A DNA stretch of 14,866 nt from Clostridia bacterium (GTDB lineage: Bacteria; Bacillota_A; Clostridia; Christensenellales; CAG-138). The notes under the pieces were generated by a model. It was not told the DNA's origin and made no database searches. It was given only the letters and a program-made list of their open reading frames with translations. The stretch's first letter is position 1, and each line of letters opens with the position of its first letter. This document shows, piece after piece, positions 1 to 6,516 of this stretch. Location of the stretch: positions 1-14,866 of the forward strand of contig JAFZJT010000143.1 in assembly GCA_017553815.1 (NCBI GenBank), written 5' to 3'. The position numbers and the translations under genes were made by a program.

Positions 1-258
1 AAAGCGGATGCCGTTTCCGACACCGTTATTGCTTGCCGAGTAGTCATGGTTGGCAACATAAGTTTCGCCGTTGACGCCCATTACGACGTCTCCGACCGAA
101 ACCGTGCCGCCGGTGCGGTTGCAGACGGAATAGAAATCGTCTCCGGCCCAACCTTCCGGGATTATGGCTGCCGGGATCGGCAGCCGGTAACAAAAGTCGG
201 GCTTGCCGCAGATCCTGCAGCGTTGCCCATTTCTGAGTTGCATGGCTAAACCTGCCAT
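1..258 (-). CDS. Partial small protein with N-terminal cysteine (zinc-ribbon-like) motif
   Basis: The reading frame starts at the ATG at 258-256 and runs off the left edge, so only the first 86 residues are visible. The start is chosen because an AAAGGAGG site lies just upstream; a second in-frame ATG five codons later has no such site. Residues C14, C17 and C23 (RCRICGKPDFC) form a Cys-x2-Cys-x5-Cys cluster, and another Cys lies at 46 (YSVCNRTGG). That looks like a small metal-binding site, probably zinc. The rest is glycine- and asparagine-rich and matches no family I recognise. It has its own leader: a promoter near 435-463, a terminator-like hairpin at 361-399 and a hairpin at 284-300. 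It is the first gene after the transfer unit's terminator, so it seems to be separately controlled. Function unknown; the zinc-binding call is inference from cysteine spacing. Confidence 0.7.
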   Translation of the reverse strand, partial: MAGLAMQLRNGQRCRICGKPDFCYRLPIPAAIIPEGWAGDDFYSVCNRTGGTVSVGDVVMGVNGETYVANHDYSASNNGVGNGIRF

Positions 259-283
259 AAACCCTCCTTTCCGAACCTGTTCT

Positions 284-300
284 GCCCGCGATTTGCGGGC
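284..300 (-). promoter_or_regulatory. Hairpin in the leader just upstream of the ribosome binding site
   Basis: GCCCGC and GCGGGC arms (6 bp) enclose a 5-nt loop. On the minus-strand transcript the hairpin lies about 16 nt before the AAAGGAGG site of the gene starting at 258. The position matches that of the leader hairpins in the radC operon, but I see no convincing loop complement upstream. Confidence 0.5.
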
Positions 301-354
301 TCGATGGGTCAACTCGTGGCCTCCGGGTGCATCGAACAATCGGACTGAATGCAC

Positions 355-399
355 AAAAAAGGCGGACAGCAAAACATCCAATGATGTTGCGTATCCGCC
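355..399 (-). terminator. Rho-independent terminator (or attenuator)
   Basis: On the minus strand a GGCGGA/TCCGCC stem (394-399 with 361-366) encloses an inner AACATC/GATGTT stem (383-388 with 373-378). It is followed at once by TTTTTT (360-355). This is a classical intrinsic terminator for the unit ending with the gene at 471-1346. It also lies downstream of a good promoter at 435-463, so for that transcript it would act as an early terminator or attenuator. Confidence 0.8.
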
Positions 400-428
400 G
401 TCACTCCGTGACCAATATCAATAATTAC
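355..428 (-). ncRNA. Candidate ~75-nt small RNA or attenuated leader
   Basis: Transcription from the promoter at 435-463 should begin near 428 and meet the terminator ending at 355. The RNA would carry a small hairpin, GTCAC-TCC-GTGAC (400-412), directly next to the nested terminator hairpin (361-399). No reading frame with a ribosome binding site is visible inside it. It could be a stand-alone small RNA or a leader that controls read-through into the gene at 1-258. The start point is predicted from promoter spacing only. Confidence 0.4.
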
Positions 429-434
429 ACTTAG

Positions 435-463
435 AGAATAGCATCAACATACCGTAAAGTCAA
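435..463 (-). promoter_or_regulatory. Sigma-A-type promoter
   Basis: On the minus strand TTGACT (463-458) and TATTCT (440-435) are separated by exactly 17 bp. The site lies just past the stop codon of the upstream gene (471-473) and only about 30 bp before the terminator hairpin at 361-399, an order that suggests attenuation or a small RNA. Confidence 0.55.
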
Positions 464-470
464 GCAGAAA

Positions 471-1346
471 TTATACCATGGGCGACAATTCCGTCCGTGT
501 AAGCGTCGTTGATCCGCTGCCGGCCTTGGCGCGGAACAACGAAATCATGTTTTCAACCTCGATCATCGCCGCGTCATACGAGAACAGCGTTGCCTCCGGC
601 TGGAGCCGAAGAGAAGCGGGCAGCGCCGCTGCCACCATCTGCGTGTGCAGCACATCTTCGCAGAGGAAGAGAATGGCACCTTTCTTCCCGCTGCCGGACA
701 GAAGCGTGAACAATGCTTCCGCATCCGTCAGGGCGCGTTCCTGATGCGCCTCCTCCCTGCGGACCACGATGACATACAGGCAGGCGGAAGACGTTTCCGC
801 GCAAAGCGCCGGCGTCGCCGCGAATTTCCCTACCGTCACGGTCGGCCATAGCGTAAGGGAAGCACCGCTGAAGACCGGATCCGTCATCATGGCAACATAG
901 CACTGAAACGCCGCCGCCTTGGAAAGGATCGTCACGGTCGGCTGCAGCGGAAGTCCAGAGCGGAACTGCGCCTTTTTCTGCCCGAGCAGCTGCGGAAGGA
1001 GAGCACTGCACGCAACCGTCGGGGCATAAATGCGCGGACTTTCGGTGTGATCGCCGTAGGACACGTACAGACGCACCAAAAACCCTGCGTCGACGAGCTT
1101 GTTGACGTTGGCCGGGAAAAACCGTTTCGTGGCAACCTTGTATTCCGTCTGGGCGAGCATGTAGCGCTCGATGTTGTAGCGGTTAGCATAACCCGCCAAC
1201 GCGACCCCCTTCATCAGGGCGGCGTCCGTATCGGAGAACCGTCCCGCGCGGACAAAGCTCCGAAGGGCGTTGATATCGCGATCCGCAGAGATCTCAACCT
1301 GCGCGGTCGCTTCGTTCGTATATGAAAAAATGGTCCGTTCTGTCAT
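471..1346 (-). CDS. Transfer-unit protein of unknown function, possible winged-helix domain
   Basis: A 291-aa cytoplasmic protein with no signal peptide and no clear membrane segment. The ATG at 1346 follows an AAGGGGG site and lies 11 bp after the stop codon of the coupling-protein gene, so the two are almost certainly co-transcribed. Residues ~50-105 (NRYNIERYMLAQTEY, then NVNKLVDAGFLVRLYV) have the helix-helix-strand look of a winged helix, as in the replication-relaxation or MobC-like accessory proteins of Gram-positive mobile elements. That comparison is from memory of pattern and is weak. The C-terminal half is mixed alpha/beta with no catalytic motif I can name. By position it may serve DNA processing or transfer regulation. 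A terminator follows at 355-399. Confidence 0.8.
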   Translation of the reverse strand: MTERTIFSYTNEATAQVEISADRDINALRSFVRAGRFSDTDAALMKGVALAGYANRYNIERYMLAQTEYKVATKRFFPANVNKLVDAGFLVRLYVSYGDHTESPRIYAPTVACSALLPQLLGQKKAQFRSGLPLQPTVTILSKAAAFQCYVAMMTDPVFSGASLTLWPTVTVGKFAATPALCAETSSACLYVIVVRREEAHQERALTDAEALFTLLSGSGKKGAILFLCEDVLHTQMVAAALPASLRLQPEATLFSYDAAMIEVENMISLFRAKAGSGSTTLTRTELSPMV

Positions 1347-1357
1347 ACTGTCCCCCT

Positions 1358-4021
1358 TTATTCGTCAAAGATCTCAGCCTCACCGCTTGCGGCAGCATAT
1401 CCGTTGATGGTTTCCCTCTTTGGCTCTGCCTCCGGCGCAGCAGTGCCTGTCTGCTCCGAAACAGAACCCTCTTCCGATGCGGGAAGGTCTGCCAAAAGTG
1501 CATCAAGATCCACGGAGCGCATCGCACGGTATTCCTCGTTCGTCAGATCCGACAGAGGAAGGAACTCGTCGTTCTGCGCCGCATCCTGGGCATTTTGCGA
1601 GATCGTTTCCTTAACGTCCTCCGGCACTTCGTTCGGAAGACCGTTCCGGGAGAGCTCCACAAAGCGGGACGGATAACGCTTGCGCTTGACGTCCTTTGCC
1701 TTGTCGCGGAATTCGGACATGCCGATAAACGGTAAAAGAGGAGAGCCGTTCCTGACCGTGAACACGGTATATTTCTGGAATTTCTGATACCGTACGCCGC
1801 CACCCTTTAAGACTTCCTCCTCCGTCACCATTTCACGGGTGCCGAGGGAAGCCGTCGGGTTCTCGACCGTAAGGGCGGTCGTGGTCTCCGTATGCTGCTC
1901 CTTGGTCACGTTCTTCGTACCGCCGAGCTCGCTGTAGAGTTTCATTTCCTCCGGCGAGATACGTCCGAACACGATCTGCGTGGAGCAGGAAGAGAGCAGT
2001 ACGGACTTTGCGTACTTTGTTTCATCGTTCTTATCGAGCTGCGCCAGCGACTGCATCATCAGCGTCATCGATACGCGGTACTTACGGAACAGAACGGCTG
2101 CACGCTCATACGCTGCACCGACAGACTCCAGCGTGATGGAAGCCTCGTCATTCACGAGAAAGTGCGGGAGACGCGTTTTCTCGGAGCCGGGACGGCGGTA
2201 TACGGAATCAAAGAAACAACGCAGGAAGAAACCGGCGAACATCGCGGCATCCGCCTGTCCTTGGTCATAGCCATAATTTACAAGCGTGATCTCGCCCTCG
2301 GCAAGCGCACGGTCAATATCCATCGATACCGGCGCACACAAAACATCACGGAAGGAGCGGTTGTTGAGAAGTGCCTGCACGTTGAAGCGAAGGCCTCGTG
2401 CCTGGACGAACAAGCCGGACTTATCCAGACGGCTCTTCTCGGACGAATATCCGGCGAGCATATCCTTGCTGACGAAATCCACGTACGATTGGAAGGCGTT
2501 GGTCGTTTCATACTTGCGCACCGCATCGTTATAGATCGCAATGCGGGAAAAATCGCTGAGCAGATACAAAAAATCCTCAAGCGTAGGGCAGGGGCGTTTG
2601 TCGCGCTCCGGGTGAACGTAGCGGAAGCCGAACAACAGCTCGACCAGAACGCAGATCGTTACGGAACGGTTCACGGTCTCGAAATACACGTCGGATCCCG
2701 TGCCTCGGTTGATCGAACCGATAACGTCCGCAACCAGCGTTGCACGGCGCACGATCTCGTCTTTGTACATCCACGAAGGAATGGACGGAGAGATATACAG
2801 CGGGTTAAAGCCCGTCCAGCCGTGGGCCCGCGATCCGTCCGACAATAAGGTCGGCTCGATTCGGTTCACGGGGATATCCAGGTCAAGGCACATCCGATAG
2901 ATGGTTTCCGACAGGGCATTGTCCGGCGCAACCAGCGTATAGCCGCAGGTACGGTATTTGAACAGATAGTAGTAATACTCTTCCTCACAGCCGGGCTCGG
3001 GACGCACATCTTCAGGCCGCCAATCAATTTCCTTGTCAAGACGGCGGGCCATCGTAGCGCGATGCCCTTTGACCATATCCTCCAGCCGCTGCCGCAGGAT
3101 ATCCTCGTTATCGCAGCGCTTGTTGATATCGTCACGGATCATGTTGTCGGCAATCAGTGCGGTCTTACCGGTACCGGTGGCACCTATGACCAGCGTGTGC
3201 AGGAAGCGGTCGGTTTCCAGGATCGGGACAACTTCGGCGGTCTCGCTGTCACGTACATAGTGCGCATCGTACGCCTCGTCCTTGTTCGTGCGGAAGTCGT
3301 GGACCTCCGCCATACGGAAGTCCAACACCCACGACAGATCCTGCAGCACGTTGTTCGACAGATAACTGATGCTCTGCAGCGCAACAGCCGCCGCAGGGAA
3401 TGCGATCCAGTACATCGCAAAAAACCACACAAAGCGGGACGGCAGAAGCGGATGCACAGGTATCCAAGCCCAGAAATACATGCCGAGCGAGAAGCTGAGC
3501 GCGTAAACGCATCGCACAAGACTAACAACCATATGCCCGCACAGCGTGTAAAACGCGATCTTCTTCGGGCGGTTGTAGTTAAAGGACTGGCTCAGATTGC
3601 CAAAGATAAGGACTAAAATCAGCGGAAGCAGCCATAAAAGCATCCACGGCGTCGGTCGGCAGAAAGACGGACGCAGGAGGATCATTCCCAAAAGCAAACG
3701 TACCGAGTCAACAACCAGCCCGGCGAGACAGACATACGTCGTGATCCGGCAAATCAGAGCGCCGAACTTGCGCAGAAACCCGCGGAACCGCATTTTGACC
3801 GGATGAAGGTGACGTTCATAAGCCTCCGCAGCGGACACCATTTCCGAGGCCGAGGCTTCAAACTCCTTGCTTTCATCGTCGAGTTTCTGATTTTCTGCTT
3901 CTGTGAAGGCGGATGCCGACGCGAGGGCAGCATCCATAGACTGCGAATGGTATACCGGACCGTTCGCAGAAGGATCGGAAGATTGATATGCGCGACCAGC
4001 GCCACTACCAGTAGGTTCCAT
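1358..4021 (-). CDS. VirD4/TraG-like type IV coupling ATPase
   Basis: An 887-aa membrane ATPase that should dock the DNA-protein transfer complex on a type IV secretion channel. A ~75-residue polar N-terminus is followed by about four hydrophobic segments (roughly 86-116, 124-143, 157-180 and 190-217). The P-loop GATGTGKT is at 280-287, the Walker B strand FLVNDEAS at 621-628, and the QSLAQL element typical of coupling proteins at 657-662. The C-terminal ~100 residues are acidic and probably disordered. Most VirD4 proteins have two membrane helices and are shorter, so the extra hydrophobic segments and the ~330-residue gap between Walker motifs are notable. The ATG at 4021 has an AAAGGAG site 6 nt upstream, and a promoter lies at 4071-4099. 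The next gene starts 11 bp after the stop. The ATPase assignment is firm; the exact subfamily is not settled. Confidence 0.88.
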   Translation of the reverse strand: MEPTGSGAGRAYQSSDPSANGPVYHSQSMDAALASASAFTEAENQKLDDESKEFEASASEMVSAAEAYERHLHPVKMRFRGFLRKFGALICRITTYVCLAGLVVDSVRLLLGMILLRPSFCRPTPWMLLWLLPLILVLIFGNLSQSFNYNRPKKIAFYTLCGHMVVSLVRCVYALSFSLGMYFWAWIPVHPLLPSRFVWFFAMYWIAFPAAAVALQSISYLSNNVLQDLSWVLDFRMAEVHDFRTNKDEAYDAHYVRDSETAEVVPILETDRFLHTLVIGATGTGKTALIADNMIRDDINKRCDNEDILRQRLEDMVKGHRATMARRLDKEIDWRPEDVRPEPGCEEEYYYYLFKYRTCGYTLVAPDNALSETIYRMCLDLDIPVNRIEPTLLSDGSRAHGWTGFNPLYISPSIPSWMYKDEIVRRATLVADVIGSINRGTGSDVYFETVNRSVTICVLVELLFGFRYVHPERDKRPCPTLEDFLYLLSDFSRIAIYNDAVRKYETTNAFQSYVDFVSKDMLAGYSSEKSRLDKSGLFVQARGLRFNVQALLNNRSFRDVLCAPVSMDIDRALAEGEITLVNYGYDQGQADAAMFAGFFLRCFFDSVYRRPGSEKTRLPHFLVNDEASITLESVGAAYERAAVLFRKYRVSMTLMMQSLAQLDKNDETKYAKSVLLSSCSTQIVFGRISPEEMKLYSELGGTKNVTKEQHTETTTALTVENPTASLGTREMVTEEEVLKGGGVRYQKFQKYTVFTVRNGSPLLPFIGMSEFRDKAKDVKRKRYPSRFVELSRNGLPNEVPEDVKETISQNAQDAAQNDEFLPLSDLTNEEYRAMRSVDLDALLADLPASEEGSVSEQTGTAAPEAEPKRETINGYAAASGEAEIFDE

Positions 4022-4070
4022 AATAGACTCCTTTGCAAAAAAGGAAAGATGCAGTTGTCGTTACAAGGTC

Positions 4071-4099
4071 AAAATAGCACAAATCGCGGGGGATTTCAA
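4071..4099 (-). promoter_or_regulatory. Promoter for the coupling-protein unit
   Basis: On the minus strand TTGAAA (4099-4094) and TATTTT (4076-4071) are separated by 17 bp. Transcription would begin near 4064 and reach the AAAGGAG site and ATG at 4021 after a short leader. It is divergent from the plus-strand promoter at 4205-4233. Confidence 0.5.
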
Positions 4100-4159
4100 G
4101 ATAATAGAGGGCGTTCAAGATACATTGACAAGGAAAAGAGGGGGATATTTGTTGAACGA

Positions 4160-4197
4160 ACGGTTAATTCTTGCGCTTTCGGCGCTTTAAAAACCGT
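4160..4197. repeat. Inverted repeat between divergent promoters
   Basis: ACGGTT (4160-4165) and AACCGT (4192-4197) enclose a second GCGC/GCGC pair (4173-4176 and 4182-4185). The structure ends 7 bp before the -35 box of the rightward promoter and could be an operator or an activator site. I see no long T-tract that would make it a terminator. Confidence 0.4.
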
Positions 4198-4204
4198 AAT
4201 GTGC

Positions 4205-4233
4205 TTGCAATCGGGGGTGGGAGAGTATACAAT
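4205..4233 (+). promoter_or_regulatory. Promoter for the SprT-like gene
   Basis: TTGCAA (4205-4210) and TACAAT (4228-4233) are separated by 17 bp. The predicted start is near 4240, directly next to the 18-bp palindrome at 4242-4259, so a protein bound there would block initiation or early elongation. Confidence 0.6.
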
Positions 4234-4241
4234 GAACTAAA

Positions 4242-4259
4242 TTGAATGTTAACATTCAA
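4242..4259. promoter_or_regulatory. Perfect 18-bp palindrome, candidate operator
   Basis: TTGAATGTTAACATTCAA reads the same on both strands over all 18 bp. It sits at the predicted transcription start of the rightward promoter and ends 22 bp before the ATG of the SprT-like gene. The half-sites do not match the Bacillota LexA consensus (GAAC-N4-GTTC), so a dedicated dimeric repressor from elsewhere on the element is more likely. Confidence 0.6.
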
Positions 4260-4281
4260 AACCAAGGGAAAGGAGCGGGAT

Positions 4282-4983
4282 ATGGAACCGAAATCAGGAT
4301 TTCAGAACATGCAGCAGCTGCACGAGATCGAAAAGGCCGTGCGGGAAAACGTGATGTTCCTGGCGCGTAAGTTTGGGATGGACGAGAACAAGCTGATCGT
4401 CAACGTGCAGCAGCTCCGGGGCGGGTACGGACGGTATGCGCCGAACGCGTGGACGGTGAACGATGTCGAGCGGGACGAGCTGTGCATTAACCCGGACAAA
4501 TTCTGCATCATACAGCCGGCCGAGGCGATTGACACAATTCTGCACGAACTCGTTCATGTGTACTGCCACAGGAAAGACATCAAGGAAACGTCAAGGAACG
4601 GATATTATCACAACCGGCAGTTCAAGGAAGTCGCCGAGACCGTATTCAAACTGACCTGTTTTCGAAAGAGCAGCGGGTACAACACGACGTCAAAGGGCAA
4701 CGAGAAGTACCTTCTGGATCTGAACGAACAGCTTCCATATCCCTTCGATGGCACGTGGTATCGCAATCAGAAGTTAAAGGATACGGGCGACGAGGAAGGA
4801 ACCACGTCAACGCACAGCTTTAAGTATGCGTGCCCGAGCTGCCGGCAATCCGTAAGAGGGACAAAGAAAAACATCAATATTATATGCGGGGATTGTGGCG
4901 TAGCCTATAAATGGATCCCCAAGAAAACCGCGTCCACCGCCGCTGCGGAGCCTGGGGACACACCTGAGGAAGCGGAAGAGTAG
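4282..4983 (+). CDS. SprT-like zinc metalloprotease-family protein
   Basis: A 233-aa protein. The start is the ATG at 4282, which has an AAAGGAG site 6 nt upstream; an upstream in-frame ATG at 4246 lies inside the palindrome and has none. The HExxH zinc site is HELVH at 88-92, with a likely third ligand H110 in YYHNRQF. This spacing is that of SprT/Spartan-like proteins. A C-terminal zinc ribbon follows, with CPSC at 184-187 and CGDC at 202-205. Members of this family cut or are thought to cut proteins crosslinked to DNA, but many mobile-element copies are uncharacterised. The ~30-residue tail is acidic and alanine-rich. It is the only clearly recognisable gene transcribed to the right and has its own promoter and palindromic operator. 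No intrinsic terminator follows, only a GC-rich hairpin at 5055-5073. Confidence 0.88.
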   Translation: MEPKSGFQNMQQLHEIEKAVRENVMFLARKFGMDENKLIVNVQQLRGGYGRYAPNAWTVNDVERDELCINPDKFCIIQPAEAIDTILHELVHVYCHRKDIKETSRNGYYHNRQFKEVAETVFKLTCFRKSSGYNTTSKGNEKYLLDLNEQLPYPFDGTWYRNQKLKDTGDEEGTTSTHSFKYACPSCRQSVRGTKKNINIICGDCGVAYKWIPKKTASTAAAEPGDTPEEAEE

Positions 4984-5078
4984 TCTCGATCGTCGACATC
5001 ATCGATCGACGGGCCGCATCAACGATCGGATCGGGATCGGTCGAGATCGACATACGCCGCGCAGGGCGCGGCGGTGGA
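4984..5078. repeat. GATCG-rich repeat with GC hairpin (left copy)
   Basis: This non-coding stretch directly follows the stop codon of the SprT-like gene. GATCG occurs six times in about 62 bp (4988, 5004, 5024, 5029, 5035, 5045). It is followed by a perfect hairpin CGCCGCGC-AGG-GCGCGGCG (5055-5073) with no T-tract. A diverged relative lies at 6311-6413; they share a core resembling ATCRWCGAYGGGCSGCATC and the ending GCGGCGGTGG. Iteron-like clusters plus a hairpin suggest a protein-binding site such as a partition, replication or transfer-origin site, but this is inference. The rest of the gap to 5302 holds the inverted repeat and promoter listed separately. Confidence 0.5.
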
Positions 5079-5130
5079 GTTACAAAGCAGTAACACTTTA
5101 GAAACTGTCAAGCAAGACGCCAAAGCAGAA

Positions 5131-5162
5131 TCCGTTATTGTTACCTTGATAACAATAACGGA
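5131..5162. repeat. Perfect 13-6-13 inverted repeat
   Basis: TCCGTTATTGTTA (5131-5143) and TAACAATAACGGA (5150-5162) are exact reverse complements around the 6-bp centre CCTTGA. No T-tract follows on either strand, so it is not an ordinary terminator. An AGGAG sequence begins one base after the right arm, but no start codon lies at a usable distance. The site may be an operator, a recombinase core site (two long arms and a short asymmetric centre) or a remnant of a hairpin leader. Confidence 0.6.
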
Positions 5163-5238
5163 AGGAGTTGTCAGGACGACGCTCGCAAAGAAATGTCAGC
5201 GGCGGAGATTGCCAAAGGTGTAGCCCGTTCTTCGGCTA

Positions 5239-5267
5239 TAGTCAAGGCAGAACTTTTCTGTTAAAAT
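5239..5267 (+). promoter_or_regulatory. Promoter for the 282-aa orphan gene
   Basis: TAGTCA (5239-5244) and TAAAAT (5262-5267) are 17 bp apart. Transcription would start near 5274 and give a ~27-nt leader with the GGAGG site before the ATG at 5302. The -10 box is good and the -35 box moderate. Confidence 0.45.
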
Positions 5268-5301
5268 ACTTACAAAAAACAGTGAAATCAAGGAGGGCAG
5301 A

Positions 5302-6150
5302 ATGTTTAGACTTGCGAACCAAGACGAGCCAGAGGGTTACTTCAAAGAGGAAAAATATGCATATATAAGCAGCGCAATATCAAAAACCATTGTTGACGGA
5401 ATTGACAATTACACTCAAAACGCAGGAAGATTTGTCGAGTTTCTGTTTCGCTATTTTGATGAAACAATTTCAGAGTACCCCTTTTTCTCAGGGGCCGGAG
5501 CAATCTGGGGAACAAACGACGCCACCTGGATTTCCGCCGATCAAGCGTTCGGCTATATGTTTGTCCTTTTAAAGATGAAACGGATGAAAGAAAAAATGCT
5601 TGATAAAGAGGATGCATATACCCTCGATGTATTTGAAGAAAAGATCCTGTATTCTATGTGTATTGACAAAAAAGAAGAGAAACGCATATCCCCCGAAACA
5701 AAAGAAAGCATCCGGATTGCAGAAAATACGCTTCGAACGAAATGGAATCTAAGAGCAAGAGAAGCAAAGGATTACGCGCAGAAAATGTACTTGCTGTCAA
5801 AAATGCCATTAAGAGACGAAGAAGACGCAAACCTCATTTTTTGGGATGAAGATTTTGACATCTTTTTTGAAAAAGGACTTATATACGGGGTAAATATGTT
5901 GGAAGGTTATACGGGCGAAACACGTGGGTACGGATACGAATACGCCCGGGAGATCTTTACCGACATCGGGCTGGACTTTCCGACAGAAGTGTTCAGGACG
6001 GAAGAAGAAAATAAAAAAGAAAATGAAAGACAAATGGAAGCGGTTATAAAATGGCAGGAAGCGTTCTTTAAGGAGATTATAGGAAAAGACGACCAGGATC
6101 ACTCTGCTTCCACAGGAGAAGAAAGCAATTCAGCCAATGCAAAGGAGTGA
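5302..6150 (+). CDS. Orphan cargo protein of unknown function (282 aa)
   Basis: The ATG at 5302 has AAGGAGG about 6 nt upstream. The 282-aa product is soluble, helical by composition and strongly charged. It has a lysine/glutamate-rich stretch near residues 230-250 and a serine/acidic tail. Aromatic residues are frequent (for example RYFDETISEYPFF and WDEDFDIFFEKG). I recognise no domain or catalytic motif. The coding sequence is visibly richer in A and T than its neighbours and uses many AAA and GAA codons, which points to a separate origin. It sits alone between two diverged GATC-rich repeats and behind an inverted repeat, on the strand opposite to most of the window. An accessory cargo role such as defence is possible from this setting, but nothing in the protein itself shows it. 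Confidence 0.8.
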   Translation: MFRLANQDEPEGYFKEEKYAYISSAISKTIVDGIDNYTQNAGRFVEFLFRYFDETISEYPFFSGAGAIWGTNDATWISADQAFGYMFVLLKMKRMKEKMLDKEDAYTLDVFEEKILYSMCIDKKEEKRISPETKESIRIAENTLRTKWNLRAREAKDYAQKMYLLSKMPLRDEEDANLIFWDEDFDIFFEKGLIYGVNMLEGYTGETRGYGYEYAREIFTDIGLDFPTEVFRTEEENKKENERQMEAVIKWQEAFFKEIIGKDDQDHSASTGEESNSANAKE

Positions 6151-6255
6151 GATGACCGGAGTTCCACCGCCGAAACCACCCGGTATGCCCTCCTGAGTGC
6201 ACCACGGGCGCAAATCGAGCCTTTTTGACCATCAGACGATAAAACACTCAACCGA

Positions 6256-6309
6256 ACCGCTGGGCGCGTCCTGCGCGAAATACGGACGCTCTCGGCGGTC
6301 GTTTTGTTT
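6256..6309 (+). terminator. Possible terminator after the orphan gene
   Basis: ACCGC (6256-6260) pairs with GCGGT (6295-6299), and an inner GCGTCC/GGACGC pair adds a second stem. A TTTTGTTT tract follows at 6302-6309. The stems are interrupted and the structure is 106 bp past the stop codon, so this is a moderate call. Between 6151 and 6255 I see nothing else. Confidence 0.35.
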
Positions 6310-6310
6310 C

Positions 6311-6413
6311 GGTCGATCATCGTCGATGGGCGGCATCGAGGATCGAGTCGATCGAAGGAGAGGGGAGCGCAAAGAAAAAAGAAGACCGCCGCCCCGAGAG
6401 GGAGCGGCGGTGG
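6311..6413. repeat. GATC-rich repeat with GC hairpin (right copy)
   Basis: A diverged relative of the stretch at 4984-5078. It has the order GATC cluster (6315, 6341, 6350), then a GC-rich hairpin ACCGCCGC/GCGGCGGT (6385-6392 with 6404-6411), then GCGGCGGTGG as in the left copy. The two copies lie in the same orientation and bracket the A-rich orphan gene. The core similarity is about three-quarters over ~33 bp by eye; a computed alignment is needed. Confidence 0.4.
6371..6411 (-). terminator. Second, weaker terminator-like hairpin
   Basis: Read on the minus strand, the 8-bp ACCGCCGC/GCGGCGGT stem is followed by CTTCTTTTTTCTTT (6384-6371). It would back up the better terminator at 6458-6498. 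The same hairpin is part of the right GATC-rich repeat, so its role is uncertain. Confidence 0.35.
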
Positions 6414-6457
6414 AATAAGTCAATGCGCCGTCAAGAAAAAGACGGAGAGCAGTTCTG

Positions 6458-6498
6458 AAAAAAACAGCCACCCAGCTGCAGAAGCAGAAGGGTGACTG
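6458..6498 (-). terminator. Rho-independent terminator of the radC operon
   Basis: On the minus strand CAGTCACCC (6498-6490) pairs with GGGTGGCTG (6473-6465) with one mismatch. An inner CTGC-TTCT-GCAG stem is nested inside, and seven T residues follow (6464-6458). It lies about 20 bp beyond the stop codon at 6517 and closes the whole leftward operon. Confidence 0.85.
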
Positions 6499-6516
6499 TT
6501 TGTAGTTCAAGACGAT

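Noticed and set aside
284..354. Fifth copy of the loop-loop leader before the gene at 258
   Set aside because: There is one hairpin (AAATC loop) and only a weak 4-base complement upstream, with no CCGG-loop-CCGG element.
1892..2848. Long plus-strand open frame of 318 codons inside the coupling-protein gene
   Set aside because: It is a shadow of the minus-strand gene, with no ribosome binding site, and the opposite strand encodes clear Walker motifs.
4125..4130. Perfect TTGACA box in the divergent region
   Set aside because: No acceptable -10 box lies 16-18 bp downstream on the plus strand; the promoter at 4205-4233 is better.
4984..5078. CRISPR-like array in the GATCG cluster
   Set aside because: The repeats are 5-6 bp, irregularly spaced and without spacers of constant length; an iteron- or binding-site cluster is the better reading.
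5168..5368. Open frame from a TTG start before the orphan gene, and a 23-codon frame at 5193-5264 (MSAAEIAKGVARSSAIVKAE)
   Set aside because: Neither has a start at usable distance from a ribosome binding site, and the longer one overlaps the orphan gene. The short one faintly recalls a helix-turn-helix segment and might be a gene remnant, but this cannot be supported.
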